DNA from: SKVR01 sp037441525
Lineage (GTDB): Bacteria > Bacteroidota > Bacteroidia > Bacteroidales > UBA7960
Direction: 5' to 3'
Assembly: GCA_037441525.1 (NCBI GenBank)
Contig: JBBISA010000047.1
Coordinates: 1-31,910, forward strand
DNA length: 31,910 bases
Both the position numbers and the translations under genes were made by a program. A model generated the notes under the pieces. That model did no database searches. It saw nothing but the letters and a program-made list of their open reading frames with translations, and was not told the origin of the DNA. This document shows positions 6,848 through 15,025 of the stretch, piece by piece. The first letter of the stretch is position 1, and every line of letters begins with the position of its first letter.

Positions 6848-8500
6848 ATGAATAAATTTTGCGAAGAATGTGGTTCGCAACTCGATGCTGGCGATAAATT
6901 TTGCCAAAACTGCGGAAATCGGGTAGAAACCGAAATTACTTCTACCCAATACAGAGAATTTTCCATGGCCTTTTTCAGGCAAAAGAAGGAAAGCCTTCCT
7001 TTACCTTCAGGAAAATGGAACTACGGAATCTGGCTTACCAACTTCGATAAAATCAATAAAAAGTTTGGCCATGACGAAACGGCACGGCTTCGTGAAAATA
7101 TGGCTGTTTATGCCGACATTATGAGAGATTACGGGGTTTATTATCTGATTCTTGATTCATCGGACAATTATATTAAGAATTGCGGAACCAAAGGTTGGAA
7201 ACAACACGTGGAGTTATTACGAAAGGGAATAAAAGCAATAAAGGAAAGACAGGGAGCAGGCGTTTCATTCGTTTATCTTTTTGGGGGTGATGAAATAGTA
7301 CCCATGCCGGTATTTCCCAACCCTAAACCTATAATGAGCGATAATGATGTAGATTCGGACCTCCCTTACTCATCCCTGTCGGTTGACGACCCCCTAAAAG
7401 ACCATGATGCACGGATTCCAAAACTGGCCTGTGGCCGCATACCCACAGGAACCGACACATCGATTGACGATATCCTGATACTGCTTCAAAACACCGTGAA
7501 TGCACTGGGAAATTTTGCTTCTCACAACACATTCGGTCTAAGTGCCTATGCCTGGCAAGGGGCATCGAGGGTGGTAAATGATGCTGTTTGCCGGTCAGAC
7601 CTTTTTCTTTCGCCTGGTATGACCATTCAGAATTTACCTGAACACTATACTGCCGATATTCATATCCATTACTTCAATCTTCACGGAGGCAACACCCACC
7701 CCTACTGGCTGGGCGATGATGGCAGGGGGCTACAGAACTCGGCACCCATTGTTTTCGGCCCACAGGTTATTGCACAAAGCCAGCATAATAATATTATCGG
7801 GGTTGAGGCCTGCTATGGTGCCCGCTTCAGTTACCTGGGCAAAGATCAAAGCATTTTACTATCGGCAATGAGCAACCAGACAATTTCGTTTGCCGGCGCA
7901 TCGCGCATTGCCTGGGGGCCTGCCAACCCACCTATAAATCTGGCCGATATTGTAATTCACGACTATTTAAAGCTTCTTCAGCTGGGCAAAACGGCTGGTG
8001 AAGCGCTTTTAAGGGGTAGGGCCCATGTATGGGAAAAGAACAAAGAATCGGATCCGGCCACTGGTTTGGTTTCAGTAATTGAGTTTAACCTGTTTGGCGA
8101 TCCCGCTTTTGCCATTCCCACCGTGAACCAGCAGGGAAAAAGCCATGACTACACCAGGATAGGTGCGTATGTTGATGGCGACACTTTAAGTGACATCCCC
8201 GGGTACAAACTTGAAGATGAAAGCATTGCAACACCAGCTAACAGCGGGGTTTATGATGCTGTCCGAAGTGCCGTAGACACCGTTCAGCAAGCCATTGTTG
8301 AACTTATAAACAGGCAGGTTTGGGAAAAATATCCTGAATTTAAAGGAGTTAACCCTGAAAATGCATCCTATATATTCGACAATAAAACCTACAAGCAACT
8401 TCAGTATTCTTCGCAAACAGAATACATCAGCAAACATTTGTTGATTACCCTTTCCGGCGACGGAAAAATTATATCAGAAAACCTTTCAAAATCTTACTAA
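6848..8500 (+). CDS. Cytosolic zinc-ribbon C25-like (gingipain-fold) cysteine peptidase
   Basis: A 550-residue protein with an N-terminal double-CxxC zinc ribbon (C5, C8, C19, C22) and a clan CD, C25-like peptidase region at about residues 57-425. Visible C25-type landmarks are GGDEIVPMP (146-154), a DSDLPYSSL segment, GRIPTGT (196-202), the histidine motif NLHGG with H279, the cysteine motif EACYGA with C322, and the family's FNLFGDPAFAI block (413-423). H279 and C322 would be the catalytic dyad. The C-terminal 120 residues are unassigned. Unlike secreted gingipains it has no signal peptide or sorting domain, so it should act in the cytoplasm. The gap to the next gene is 13 bases. Cleavage specificity and target are unknown; the SPFH or TPR partners are candidates. 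The family assignment is by motif reading. Confidence 0.85.
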   Translation: MNKFCEECGSQLDAGDKFCQNCGNRVETEITSTQYREFSMAFFRQKKESLPLPSGKWNYGIWLTNFDKINKKFGHDETARLRENMAVYADIMRDYGVYYLILDSSDNYIKNCGTKGWKQHVELLRKGIKAIKERQGAGVSFVYLFGGDEIVPMPVFPNPKPIMSDNDVDSDLPYSSLSVDDPLKDHDARIPKLACGRIPTGTDTSIDDILILLQNTVNALGNFASHNTFGLSAYAWQGASRVVNDAVCRSDLFLSPGMTIQNLPEHYTADIHIHYFNLHGGNTHPYWLGDDGRGLQNSAPIVFGPQVIAQSQHNNIIGVEACYGARFSYLGKDQSILLSAMSNQTISFAGASRIAWGPANPPINLADIVIHDYLKLLQLGKTAGEALLRGRAHVWEKNKESDPATGLVSVIEFNLFGDPAFAIPTVNQQGKSHDYTRIGAYVDGDTLSDIPGYKLEDESIATPANSGVYDAVRSAVDTVQQAIVELINRQVWEKYPEFKGVNPENASYIFDNKTYKQLQYSSQTEYISKHLLITLSGDGKIISENLSKSY

Positions 8501-8513
8501 TTCTCCTGATTTT

Positions 8514-10397
8514 ATGGAATGTCCAAAATGTAACAACCAGCTTGCCGATACAGCAAAATTCTGTGGTAAATGTGGAACAAAAATAGAAGGGTCAACAATT
8601 ACATCGCCAATACCCGTTGTAAATACGTGCCAGCATTGCGGCAAGGAGCTGAAACCAGGAGCCCGTTTCTGTGGCAAATGTGGAAAACCCAACGAAAATC
8701 AACCTGCTCAGGAAGATAATCCTACCAAAGGGTTTATAACCTGGGAAATGCAACCCGCCCAGATCGCTCTGAGGCTCACCGAAAACATTTTCTCACAGTA
8801 TACCCGTGCCCAAGGAGTAGTTATCCCCGAAGGTTATATGGTAATGATCTTATGTGGTGGCAAACTGCAATCGATGATGGAAGCCGGCATCTATAAGTTT
8901 GAAAAGAAACCCACGGATATTCCCAATCCGGTAACAGGGATTGTCAGTTTTTTCGCTAATCTGTTCAGAAGCCGCAAAAAATATGACAACGAGCGCAACC
9001 AGCGCGATGCCGATGCGGTTTCACAATCGGTACACAAACGCGTTCCGGTAGAGATGATCGTTTGCCGCAGCAGCGAGTTTACACTTCCATTTAATCTTAA
9101 GCAGGTACCTACCGGCACCATCCGGGTCGATACCGCCATACTGGTATCTATGCAGGTTTCCAATCTTCTGGATTTGTATAAACGTTTTATGATAGATAAA
9201 ACCGTTCTGGCTGCCGATACTTTTGCCCAGGAAATTCTACCTTATATTGAATCTGCCGTAAAACAATCATTTTCACAAGCCGACCCGGAAACAATTGCAG
9301 GCGATGACGGTTTAAAAGCGACTTTGGCAGAAAAACTCAGTTCGGAATTTGCCTCCAGGTTTCCCTATCTGCAGTTCCTCGATATCGTAAAAATTGAAAC
9401 AGCCCGCGAAGAATTGCAAAGACTTCAACATCTGTCTGAGGAGATGTACCTTTCAGAACGTGAACTGGAACAACTATCAAGACGAAACGAGTTTATGAAC
9501 CGCCTTTCGCAGGAACAGAGCAATGCCGAACTTCAAAATGCAACAAATGCGGCCGAATTCAATCGCAGACTAGCTGAAATAAACCGCGACAATCTTCTTA
9601 CCCAAGAAGAATTCACCAACCTGCAGCGCGATATAGAGGAGCGCTCCGAAGACCATCAGTTTAACCGTGCTATGGCCATTGAACTAATGGTAGCACAACA
9701 CCAGCACAATATGCAGGAAGCCAGGATAAAAGTTGAAGAAGAACTGGGAAGCAGGCTCTTTAATCTTGAACTGGAGCGTCGCCGGCAGCAGGACGATTAT
9801 TCGGATCAGCGCCGCCGCAAAGAGATGGATCTGGATAAGGATGAACAACTTGGTCAGCTCGATATACTCAAACAAGCCCAGGAAATCCGGCAGCAGCGCG
9901 AGCAGGCCGAACACCAGCGCAAACTCGAAGAAAAAAGACTGGAACAAACACATGAAATGGATAAGCTACACATGTTTAAGGGTATGACCGCCGAACAGAT
10001 CATGGTAGCCAATCCGTCTATCAATGCCGAAGCAGCTAAAGCAATGGCTGAAAAATTTAAGGCCGAGGCAGCCACAATGGCCAGCGATACACGGGCACGT
10101 GATGCGCAGGATCAGTTGCGTATGATGAAAGAGTTTATGGAACAGCAGATGCAGGTTGTGCGCGATATGTCGGTGGCAAACACCCAGGCAATCGGGGGCC
10201 TCATGGGCTCAAAGGAGCGGGAGATAGAACGTACCCAGCATATAATGGACAAAAACGAAGACAGATACGCCTCCCTGCTTAAAGAACAGGTTAAATCAGG
10301 CGCAAAGCAGGTGGTAGTTATTTGTAATCAATGTGGTCTTAAATCATCAGACGAAGCCTTCTGCCCCGATTGTGGCGCCAGACTACCCGAGAAATAA
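8514..10397 (+). CDS. SPFH/Band-7-like scaffold with zinc ribbons at both ends
   Basis: A 627-residue soluble protein. Two N-terminal zinc ribbons use C3/C6/C17/C20 and C39/C42/C53/C56. A region at about 75-290 resembles the SPFH (stomatin/flotillin-type) domain of the 'virion core protein-like' bacterial family: it begins ITWEMQP, has a GVVIPEGYMVMIL strand pair, an LFRSRKK segment and a long end helix. A highly charged coiled coil follows at about 295-490, then a helical, methionine-rich segment. A last ribbon is at the C-terminus (C604, C607, C617, C620). There is no membrane segment. SPFH proteins oligomerise into rings or sheets, so this is probably the structural scaffold of the operon's complex. 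It begins 13 bases after the peptidase gene and ends 30 bases before the TPR gene. Confidence 0.85.
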   Translation: MECPKCNNQLADTAKFCGKCGTKIEGSTITSPIPVVNTCQHCGKELKPGARFCGKCGKPNENQPAQEDNPTKGFITWEMQPAQIALRLTENIFSQYTRAQGVVIPEGYMVMILCGGKLQSMMEAGIYKFEKKPTDIPNPVTGIVSFFANLFRSRKKYDNERNQRDADAVSQSVHKRVPVEMIVCRSSEFTLPFNLKQVPTGTIRVDTAILVSMQVSNLLDLYKRFMIDKTVLAADTFAQEILPYIESAVKQSFSQADPETIAGDDGLKATLAEKLSSEFASRFPYLQFLDIVKIETAREELQRLQHLSEEMYLSERELEQLSRRNEFMNRLSQEQSNAELQNATNAAEFNRRLAEINRDNLLTQEEFTNLQRDIEERSEDHQFNRAMAIELMVAQHQHNMQEARIKVEEELGSRLFNLELERRRQQDDYSDQRRRKEMDLDKDEQLGQLDILKQAQEIRQQREQAEHQRKLEEKRLEQTHEMDKLHMFKGMTAEQIMVANPSINAEAAKAMAEKFKAEAATMASDTRARDAQDQLRMMKEFMEQQMQVVRDMSVANTQAIGGLMGSKEREIERTQHIMDKNEDRYASLLKEQVKSGAKQVVVICNQCGLKSSDEAFCPDCGARLPEK

Positions 10398-10427
10398 ATA
10401 CCTTACTTCCCCGAAAAATAATTTCAA

Positions 10428-12392
10428 ATGAAAGAATGCCCCGATTGTAAGCAGGAATTTGAAAGTACAATGCAGTTTTGCATGGAATGTGGCACCCGGC
10501 TCGAGGAAAAAGCGGTTCATTGCATTTCGTGCAACGAAGCACTGAAACCCAATATGAAATTCTGTCCGTCTTGTGGCAGTCCTCAGCAAAAAGTATCCGG
10601 CACAGTTGCACCTGGTTCCAAACCAGCCGGTATAGTTCTGGGCGATAAAAATGTTATTGCAGGCGATATTATTTCCGGCAAAGAAGATTACAATATATCA
10701 GGTAATGCCACTTTTATCAAAAATGTTGATGAAAGCGGGTCGGTGGTAAAATGCGCTATTTGCGGCAAACGGATGAAAATCATCGAAAGCTTTGAATGTC
10801 CCCGTTGCCATGCCGAGGTATGCGGGTCACATTATCATGACAATACAAGCGATTGCGAAGTTTGCAATCCTCAGAAAAAAACCACTCAGCAAAACATTGC
10901 TCAGTCTGACCAACTCACCGGGCAAGGACGTAATGCATTTGACAATGGTGATTATAGCCTGGCCATAAAACTTTTTAATCAGGCCGTTGAGCTGAATCCG
11001 CAGAATCACAAAGCCTACGTTGGCCTAAGTGATGTTTACAACTCAAAACTGGAGTACGACGATGCCATGCGTTTTATAAACCGTGCCCTTCAAATCAATC
11101 CTGATTACCACGAAGCATACCTTGGCAAGGCATATATTCTGATGAACACCAATAAAATGGACGAGTCGTACCAGTGCATCTTAAAGGCTCTCGATCTGCA
11201 GCCCAACTTTGCCGATGGCCACAAAGGACTGGCCGACTATTATATAGATATTAACGAATACGATAAAGCAAGGCGGAGTTTGAAGCGTGCCATTGAAATA
11301 GACCCCGGACATTACAAGGCAGTAAACAAATTAGGCTTTATTGATATGCTGGAAGGAAATCATGAAAAAGGGATAACCATGTTCCAAAAGGCACTGGAAA
11401 TAAAGCCCGGGTATTTTATAAGCCTTTGCGATATCGGAGTGGCATATTATGAACTTAACAACCTGCCAGAAGCTATTGAATACCTTAACAAGTCGGTACA
11501 ATCGAAAGCAGATTACGATTTTGCCCACTGGCTCCTGGCCGAATCTTATTTTAAACTCGATGACCTTGATAAAGCGGAACACCATTTCCAACGGGGACTG
11601 GAATGTAATAATATGAACGACAACATCTGGACCGGTTACGGAATATTCGAAAACCGGCGAGGGAACACCGGCAAGGCCATTGAATATTTAAAGAAAGCAT
11701 TGCAGCTTAACCCCGGAAATAATGTTGCACAATCCAATCTGGACAGCATCAATGACCCCTCCCTTGAACAACTAATGGATTTGTTTAAGATATTAATGAC
11801 CGAAAGAGGCTACAATGCCTATACCAATATGAAATTTGGAAGTGAAGAAGTAGATTTTGTTTTTTACGGCCCCAACACTATTTACCTGGTATATATTTTC
11901 TGTTTTAAAAAAGAAGAATGGACAGCCAGTGAAACTGAAACAGATGATGAAGAACCCTCCTGGGAGAATGAAGATACCTACATTACCTCACCTGTATATT
12001 TCCTGAATAATTGCCGTACCATGCTCATGGAAAGCCTGATGACCCTTGGAATGGATGTAAACGATGAAGATAATAACGACCAGTTTGAAAATCCTGATGG
12101 TAAATCGCAGATTGAACTAACGGCACACAACAATTATCTGCTAAAGATTAATCCCATCGTGGTAATTGGCAAAGGAAAAATTACCAACAGCCTTGAAATG
12201 AGAGATGTTTGGAGAGAGAAAAACGTTGCAGTAGTAACCTTTGCATCAGGTGAAGCCTTTGGAGTTCCTTCAGCTGAATCGGCTATTGATTGGGTAGTAG
12301 GCAAACAACCCATCCCCGATGATGTGCTAAATACACTGGCTTTGGCACTGGTTAATTGTGAAGATGATGACGATGAGGAAGAAGAAGATTAA
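10428..12392 (+). CDS. Zinc-ribbon/AN1-like finger/TPR protein with C-terminal nuclease-like domain
   Basis: A 654-residue adaptor-like protein. Two zinc ribbons (C4/C7/C18/C21 and C32/C35/C46/C49) precede a glycine/asparagine-rich linker (about 68-103) that may form beta turns. Next is a finger with C109, C112, C124, C127, C132, H135/H137, C143 and C146, spaced like AN1 or other cross-brace fingers. About eight TPR repeats follow (about 160-440; canonical ends such as ALEIKPG and ALQLNPG). The last domain (about 445-625) has GYNAYTNMKFGSEEVDFVF and a later NPIVVIGKG strand, resembling a PD-(D/E)XK fold with D476 but a doubtful E-x-K. The protein ends in an acidic tail. TPRs suggest peptide binding. 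Its stop overlaps that of the convergent gene. Confidence 0.82.
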   Translation: MKECPDCKQEFESTMQFCMECGTRLEEKAVHCISCNEALKPNMKFCPSCGSPQQKVSGTVAPGSKPAGIVLGDKNVIAGDIISGKEDYNISGNATFIKNVDESGSVVKCAICGKRMKIIESFECPRCHAEVCGSHYHDNTSDCEVCNPQKKTTQQNIAQSDQLTGQGRNAFDNGDYSLAIKLFNQAVELNPQNHKAYVGLSDVYNSKLEYDDAMRFINRALQINPDYHEAYLGKAYILMNTNKMDESYQCILKALDLQPNFADGHKGLADYYIDINEYDKARRSLKRAIEIDPGHYKAVNKLGFIDMLEGNHEKGITMFQKALEIKPGYFISLCDIGVAYYELNNLPEAIEYLNKSVQSKADYDFAHWLLAESYFKLDDLDKAEHHFQRGLECNNMNDNIWTGYGIFENRRGNTGKAIEYLKKALQLNPGNNVAQSNLDSINDPSLEQLMDLFKILMTERGYNAYTNMKFGSEEVDFVFYGPNTIYLVYIFCFKKEEWTASETETDDEEPSWENEDTYITSPVYFLNNCRTMLMESLMTLGMDVNDEDNNDQFENPDGKSQIELTAHNNYLLKINPIVVIGKGKITNSLEMRDVWREKNVAVVTFASGEAFGVPSAESAIDWVVGKQPIPDDVLNTLALALVNCEDDDDEEEED

Positions 12393-13342
12393 TGAACCAT
12401 AAGGCTGGCAGGAATCTTCTCCCGGTAAGGATTATCAAATACTTCAACGGGTTCCTGACCCAGGTTTTTCAGAATTGCCTGTCCCTTTTGGGGATGCAGC
12501 ACAAATGCAACAAATCGTTCGGCCCATTCCCGGTTCTGGGTTTTAAGGGGGATGGTAAGCCCATAAACCATTGCCTCGCCAAATTCGGTGATCTTCGAGC
12601 CCGGCTCTGTTCCCAGAGTTTCAATACTCACCTGTCGGTACCAATGATTAAGGGAAAAATTGCCCAAGCTGAGACTATCGGGGAGCTCAAGAAATTTGAG
12701 ACCATGTTGCACCGCCACACTTTTGTAAAGAAAAATAAAATCGATATGCCCGCTTTCGAGCAGGGCAATAAGATCGGTTTCCTTGGGCCTGATATTATCG
12801 GTATCCTTTGCCAGTAGTTGCACGGTCAGATCATCCTTATTGAAAAGCATACCAGCCAGTTTTATGGTAAACACGCTGCGTACACCGCAGGGATCCATAT
12901 CAGGATTACTGCGGCCGAATTTCACCTCGGCCCGCATCAGTATTTCGGGCCAGTTTTGCCGGTTTATTTCGTTTCCATATCTTGATTCTGGGGTGTATAT
13001 TATTGCCAGTTCATTGGTAGCGAAAGGAATATACCAGTCTGCGTGTTCGGGGATAAGCATATTTTCGATCACCATATAATCGGCCGATAGAAACACATCG
13101 GCAGGGGTGTTAATGTCGGTCACCCTACGGGCGCCTGCCTTGCTGCCCCATGCCTCCGTTAATACTTCTACCCCTGGATTCTCTGATTTAAAAGCCTTCA
13201 CAATTTCGTGTACCGGCATAGTAAGGCTCCCGGCGTGGATAATATAGATTGTTGGAGATGTTTGGCGGCTACCAGTGTTCTGGCATGCAGATAACAACCA
13301 AAAGGAGAAAAGAAAGGAAGGAATCAACAAACAATTTTTCAT
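12389..13342 (-). CDS. wtpA: Tungstate/molybdate-binding lipoprotein, WtpA-like
   Basis: A 317-residue periplasmic binding protein for tungstate or molybdate. The N-terminus is a lipoprotein signal ending LLSAC20. Family signatures are IIHAGSLTMPV, EAWGSKAGARRVTD, DVFLSADY, FGRSNPDMDPCGVRS and FLYKSVAVQHGL, all typical of WtpA/ModA-type oxyanion binders. ATG at 13342 is preferred; an in-frame TTG at 13351 would only add three residues. It lies 19 bases after the aldehyde dehydrogenase stop on the same strand, so the two are likely co-transcribed. No permease or ATPase gene is near. Its stop codon overlaps that of the convergent TPR gene in the palindrome TTAA (12389-12392). Distinguishing tungstate from molybdate is not possible here. 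Confidence 0.88.
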   Translation of the reverse strand: MKNCLLIPSFLFSFWLLSACQNTGSRQTSPTIYIIHAGSLTMPVHEIVKAFKSENPGVEVLTEAWGSKAGARRVTDINTPADVFLSADYMVIENMLIPEHADWYIPFATNELAIIYTPESRYGNEINRQNWPEILMRAEVKFGRSNPDMDPCGVRSVFTIKLAGMLFNKDDLTVQLLAKDTDNIRPKETDLIALLESGHIDFIFLYKSVAVQHGLKFLELPDSLSLGNFSLNHWYRQVSIETLGTEPGSKITEFGEAMVYGLTIPLKTQNREWAERFVAFVLHPQKGQAILKNLGQEPVEVFDNPYREKIPASLMVH

Positions 13343-13361
13343 CGAATACAATAATTAAACA

Positions 13362-14897
13362 TTAAAATCCAAACTCAATCCCCTGGGCCAGTGGCAGATC
13401 AGTACTGTAGTTAATAGTATTGGTTTGTCGGCGCATGTAGCTTTTCCAAGAGTCGGAACCCGATTCACGCCCGCCACCGGTATCTTTTTCACCACCAAAT
13501 GCCCCTCCGATTTCTGCGCCCGATGTGCCAATATTTACATTGGCAATGCCGCAATCAGAACCTGTTTCGGAAAGGAACAACTCTGCTTCGCGAATATTTT
13601 CGGTAAAGATGGATGAAGATAAACCCTGGGGTACACCGTTATTAAGGGCAATGGCTTCTTCAATGGTGCTATACCTGATAAGGTATAATATAGGGGCAAA
13701 GGTTTCTTCCTGAACAATATTAAAATGATTTTCGGCTTCTACCAGAGCGGGCACCACATAATGACAGAAATCGCGGTTATTACAATTATATGTTGTTCCG
13801 CCGAATAACACACGGCCACCTTCGGCCTTAACTTTTTCAATGGCATTAAGGAAATCATTTACGGCATCTTCACTAATAAGAGGTCCAACAAGGGTTCCGG
13901 CCTTTAGGGGATCGCCAATTTTAAGGGCAACGCTTTCATACGCTGTTTTAAGTTTTCCTATCACCATTTCATATATATTATCGTGCACAATAAGTCTACG
14001 GGTAGTAGTGCATCGCTGGCCAGCGGTGCCAACGGCCCCAAATACAACAGATTTAATGGCCATTTCAAGGTTGGCGCTGGGGGCAATGATCACTGCATTA
14101 TTACCCCCCAACTCCAGTATTGTGCGGCCAAGTCGGGCCCCGATAATGGAAGCAAGTCGTCTACCCACAGATGTAGAGCCGGTTATAGAGAATAAGGGAA
14201 TTCTTTTGTCGGCCACAAAGTTATCTCCCAAAACCGAAGAAGGGGCGATTACCAGGTTGAATACTCCTTCGGGAACATTGTTTTTCTTAAGAACTTCTGC
14301 AATAACATTATGAACTGCAATGGCGGTAAGCGAAGTGCGTGAGCTGGGCTTCCAAATTACCACATCGCCGCAAACGGCAGCCAACATAGCATTCCAGGCC
14401 CAAACCGCCACCGGAAAATTAAAGGAAGTGATCAACCCAACAATACCCAGAGGATGGTACTGATCATACATCCGGTGCTGCTTACGCTCCGAATGCATGG
14501 TAAACCCGTTGAGCAATCGGCTCTGGCCAACGGCAAAGTCGCAAATATCAATCATCTCCTGAACTTCGCCCAATCCTTCTTGATAAATTTTACCCATTTC
14601 AAGGGTAACAAGATAGCCAAGTTTATCCTTGTTTTCGCGCAAACCATTACCGATTTGCCTGACCACTTCGCCCCGTTTGGGAGCGGGAAGTTCGCGCCAT
14701 TGCAAGAAAGCACGGCTTGCCTTTTCAACAATCTGCTCATAATCAGCAAGTGTTGCGCATTGGATTTTTGCGATGGGTTGATTGTTGACGGGCGAAACCG
14801 AAACCAATTCATTACCGGAGGTTGAAAGCCATTGTGCACCAGTACATGCGCCCATATTAACCGGGTTAACCCCTAAACTATTGAGAATATTTTCCAT
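13362..14897 (-). CDS. ALDH7-type aldehyde dehydrogenase (aminoadipate-semialdehyde type)
   Basis: A 511-residue NAD(P)-dependent aldehyde dehydrogenase that oxidises an aldehyde to its acid, most like the ALDH7A1 (antiquitin) group that acts on alpha-aminoadipate semialdehyde in lysine breakdown. Visible residues are N160 (TSFNFPVAVWAWN), K183 (WKPS), the SITGSTSVGRR cofactor loop, E262 in LELGGNN and the nucleophile C296 in GTAGQRCTT. The C-terminal part has EETFAPILY and the GAFGGEKDTGGGRESGSDSW block typical of the family. ATG at 14897 is chosen; an in-frame TTG at 14909 would add four residues that do not belong to the family start. The wtpA-like gene follows on the same strand. No other lysine catabolic gene is visible. 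Confidence 0.92.
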   Translation of the reverse strand: MENILNSLGVNPVNMGACTGAQWLSTSGNELVSVSPVNNQPIAKIQCATLADYEQIVEKASRAFLQWRELPAPKRGEVVRQIGNGLRENKDKLGYLVTLEMGKIYQEGLGEVQEMIDICDFAVGQSRLLNGFTMHSERKQHRMYDQYHPLGIVGLITSFNFPVAVWAWNAMLAAVCGDVVIWKPSSRTSLTAIAVHNVIAEVLKKNNVPEGVFNLVIAPSSVLGDNFVADKRIPLFSITGSTSVGRRLASIIGARLGRTILELGGNNAVIIAPSANLEMAIKSVVFGAVGTAGQRCTTTRRLIVHDNIYEMVIGKLKTAYESVALKIGDPLKAGTLVGPLISEDAVNDFLNAIEKVKAEGGRVLFGGTTYNCNNRDFCHYVVPALVEAENHFNIVQEETFAPILYLIRYSTIEEAIALNNGVPQGLSSSIFTENIREAELFLSETGSDCGIANVNIGTSGAEIGGAFGGEKDTGGGRESGSDSWKSYMRRQTNTINYSTDLPLAQGIEFGF

Positions 14898-14964
14898 TCT
14901 GCATATCAATAAAATGTGATTATTTTAACGTTAAACAATTAATGGTGTTCTTTTATTAACATTG

Positions 14965-14972
14965 CAAAATTA
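14965..14972 (-). promoter_or_regulatory. Candidate -7 box (TAATTTTG) for the ALDH/wtpA pair
   Basis: The minus strand reads TAATTTTGC, a full match to TAnnTTTG. It is 68 bases before the ATG at 14897 and just past the terminator of the upstream gene, a sensible place for a promoter. A -33 TTTG is not visible because the terminator occupies that position. Confidence 0.45.
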
Positions 14973-14975
14973 CAT

Positions 14976-15000
14976 AAAAAAACCCGCCGATAGTGGCGGG
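14976..15000 (-). terminator. Rho-independent terminator of the secreted barrel-like gene
   Basis: On the minus strand CCCGCC (15000-14995) pairs with GGCGGG (14988-14983) around a six-base loop, followed by seven T residues. It lies 26 bases past the stop at 15026. A textbook intrinsic terminator. Confidence 0.9.
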
Positions 15001-15025
15001 CATTTGCAAGGGTAATGAAGTATTT

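Noticed and set aside
9733..9987. Plus-strand 84-codon frame inside the SPFH coiled coil
   Set aside because: Alternative frame of a repetitive coiled-coil gene; no evidence for translation.
12392..12817. Plus-strand open frame of 141 codons opposite wtpA
   Set aside because: It is antisense to a gene with strong family signatures and its protein has no recognisable motif.
13343..13351. TTG start for the wtpA-like gene
   Set aside because: It adds three residues only; the ATG at 13342 gives a normal lipoprotein signal peptide.
13840..14313. Plus-strand open frame of 157 codons opposite the aldehyde dehydrogenase
   Set aside because: Shadow of the ALDH gene; composition mirrors the coding strand and no family motif appears.
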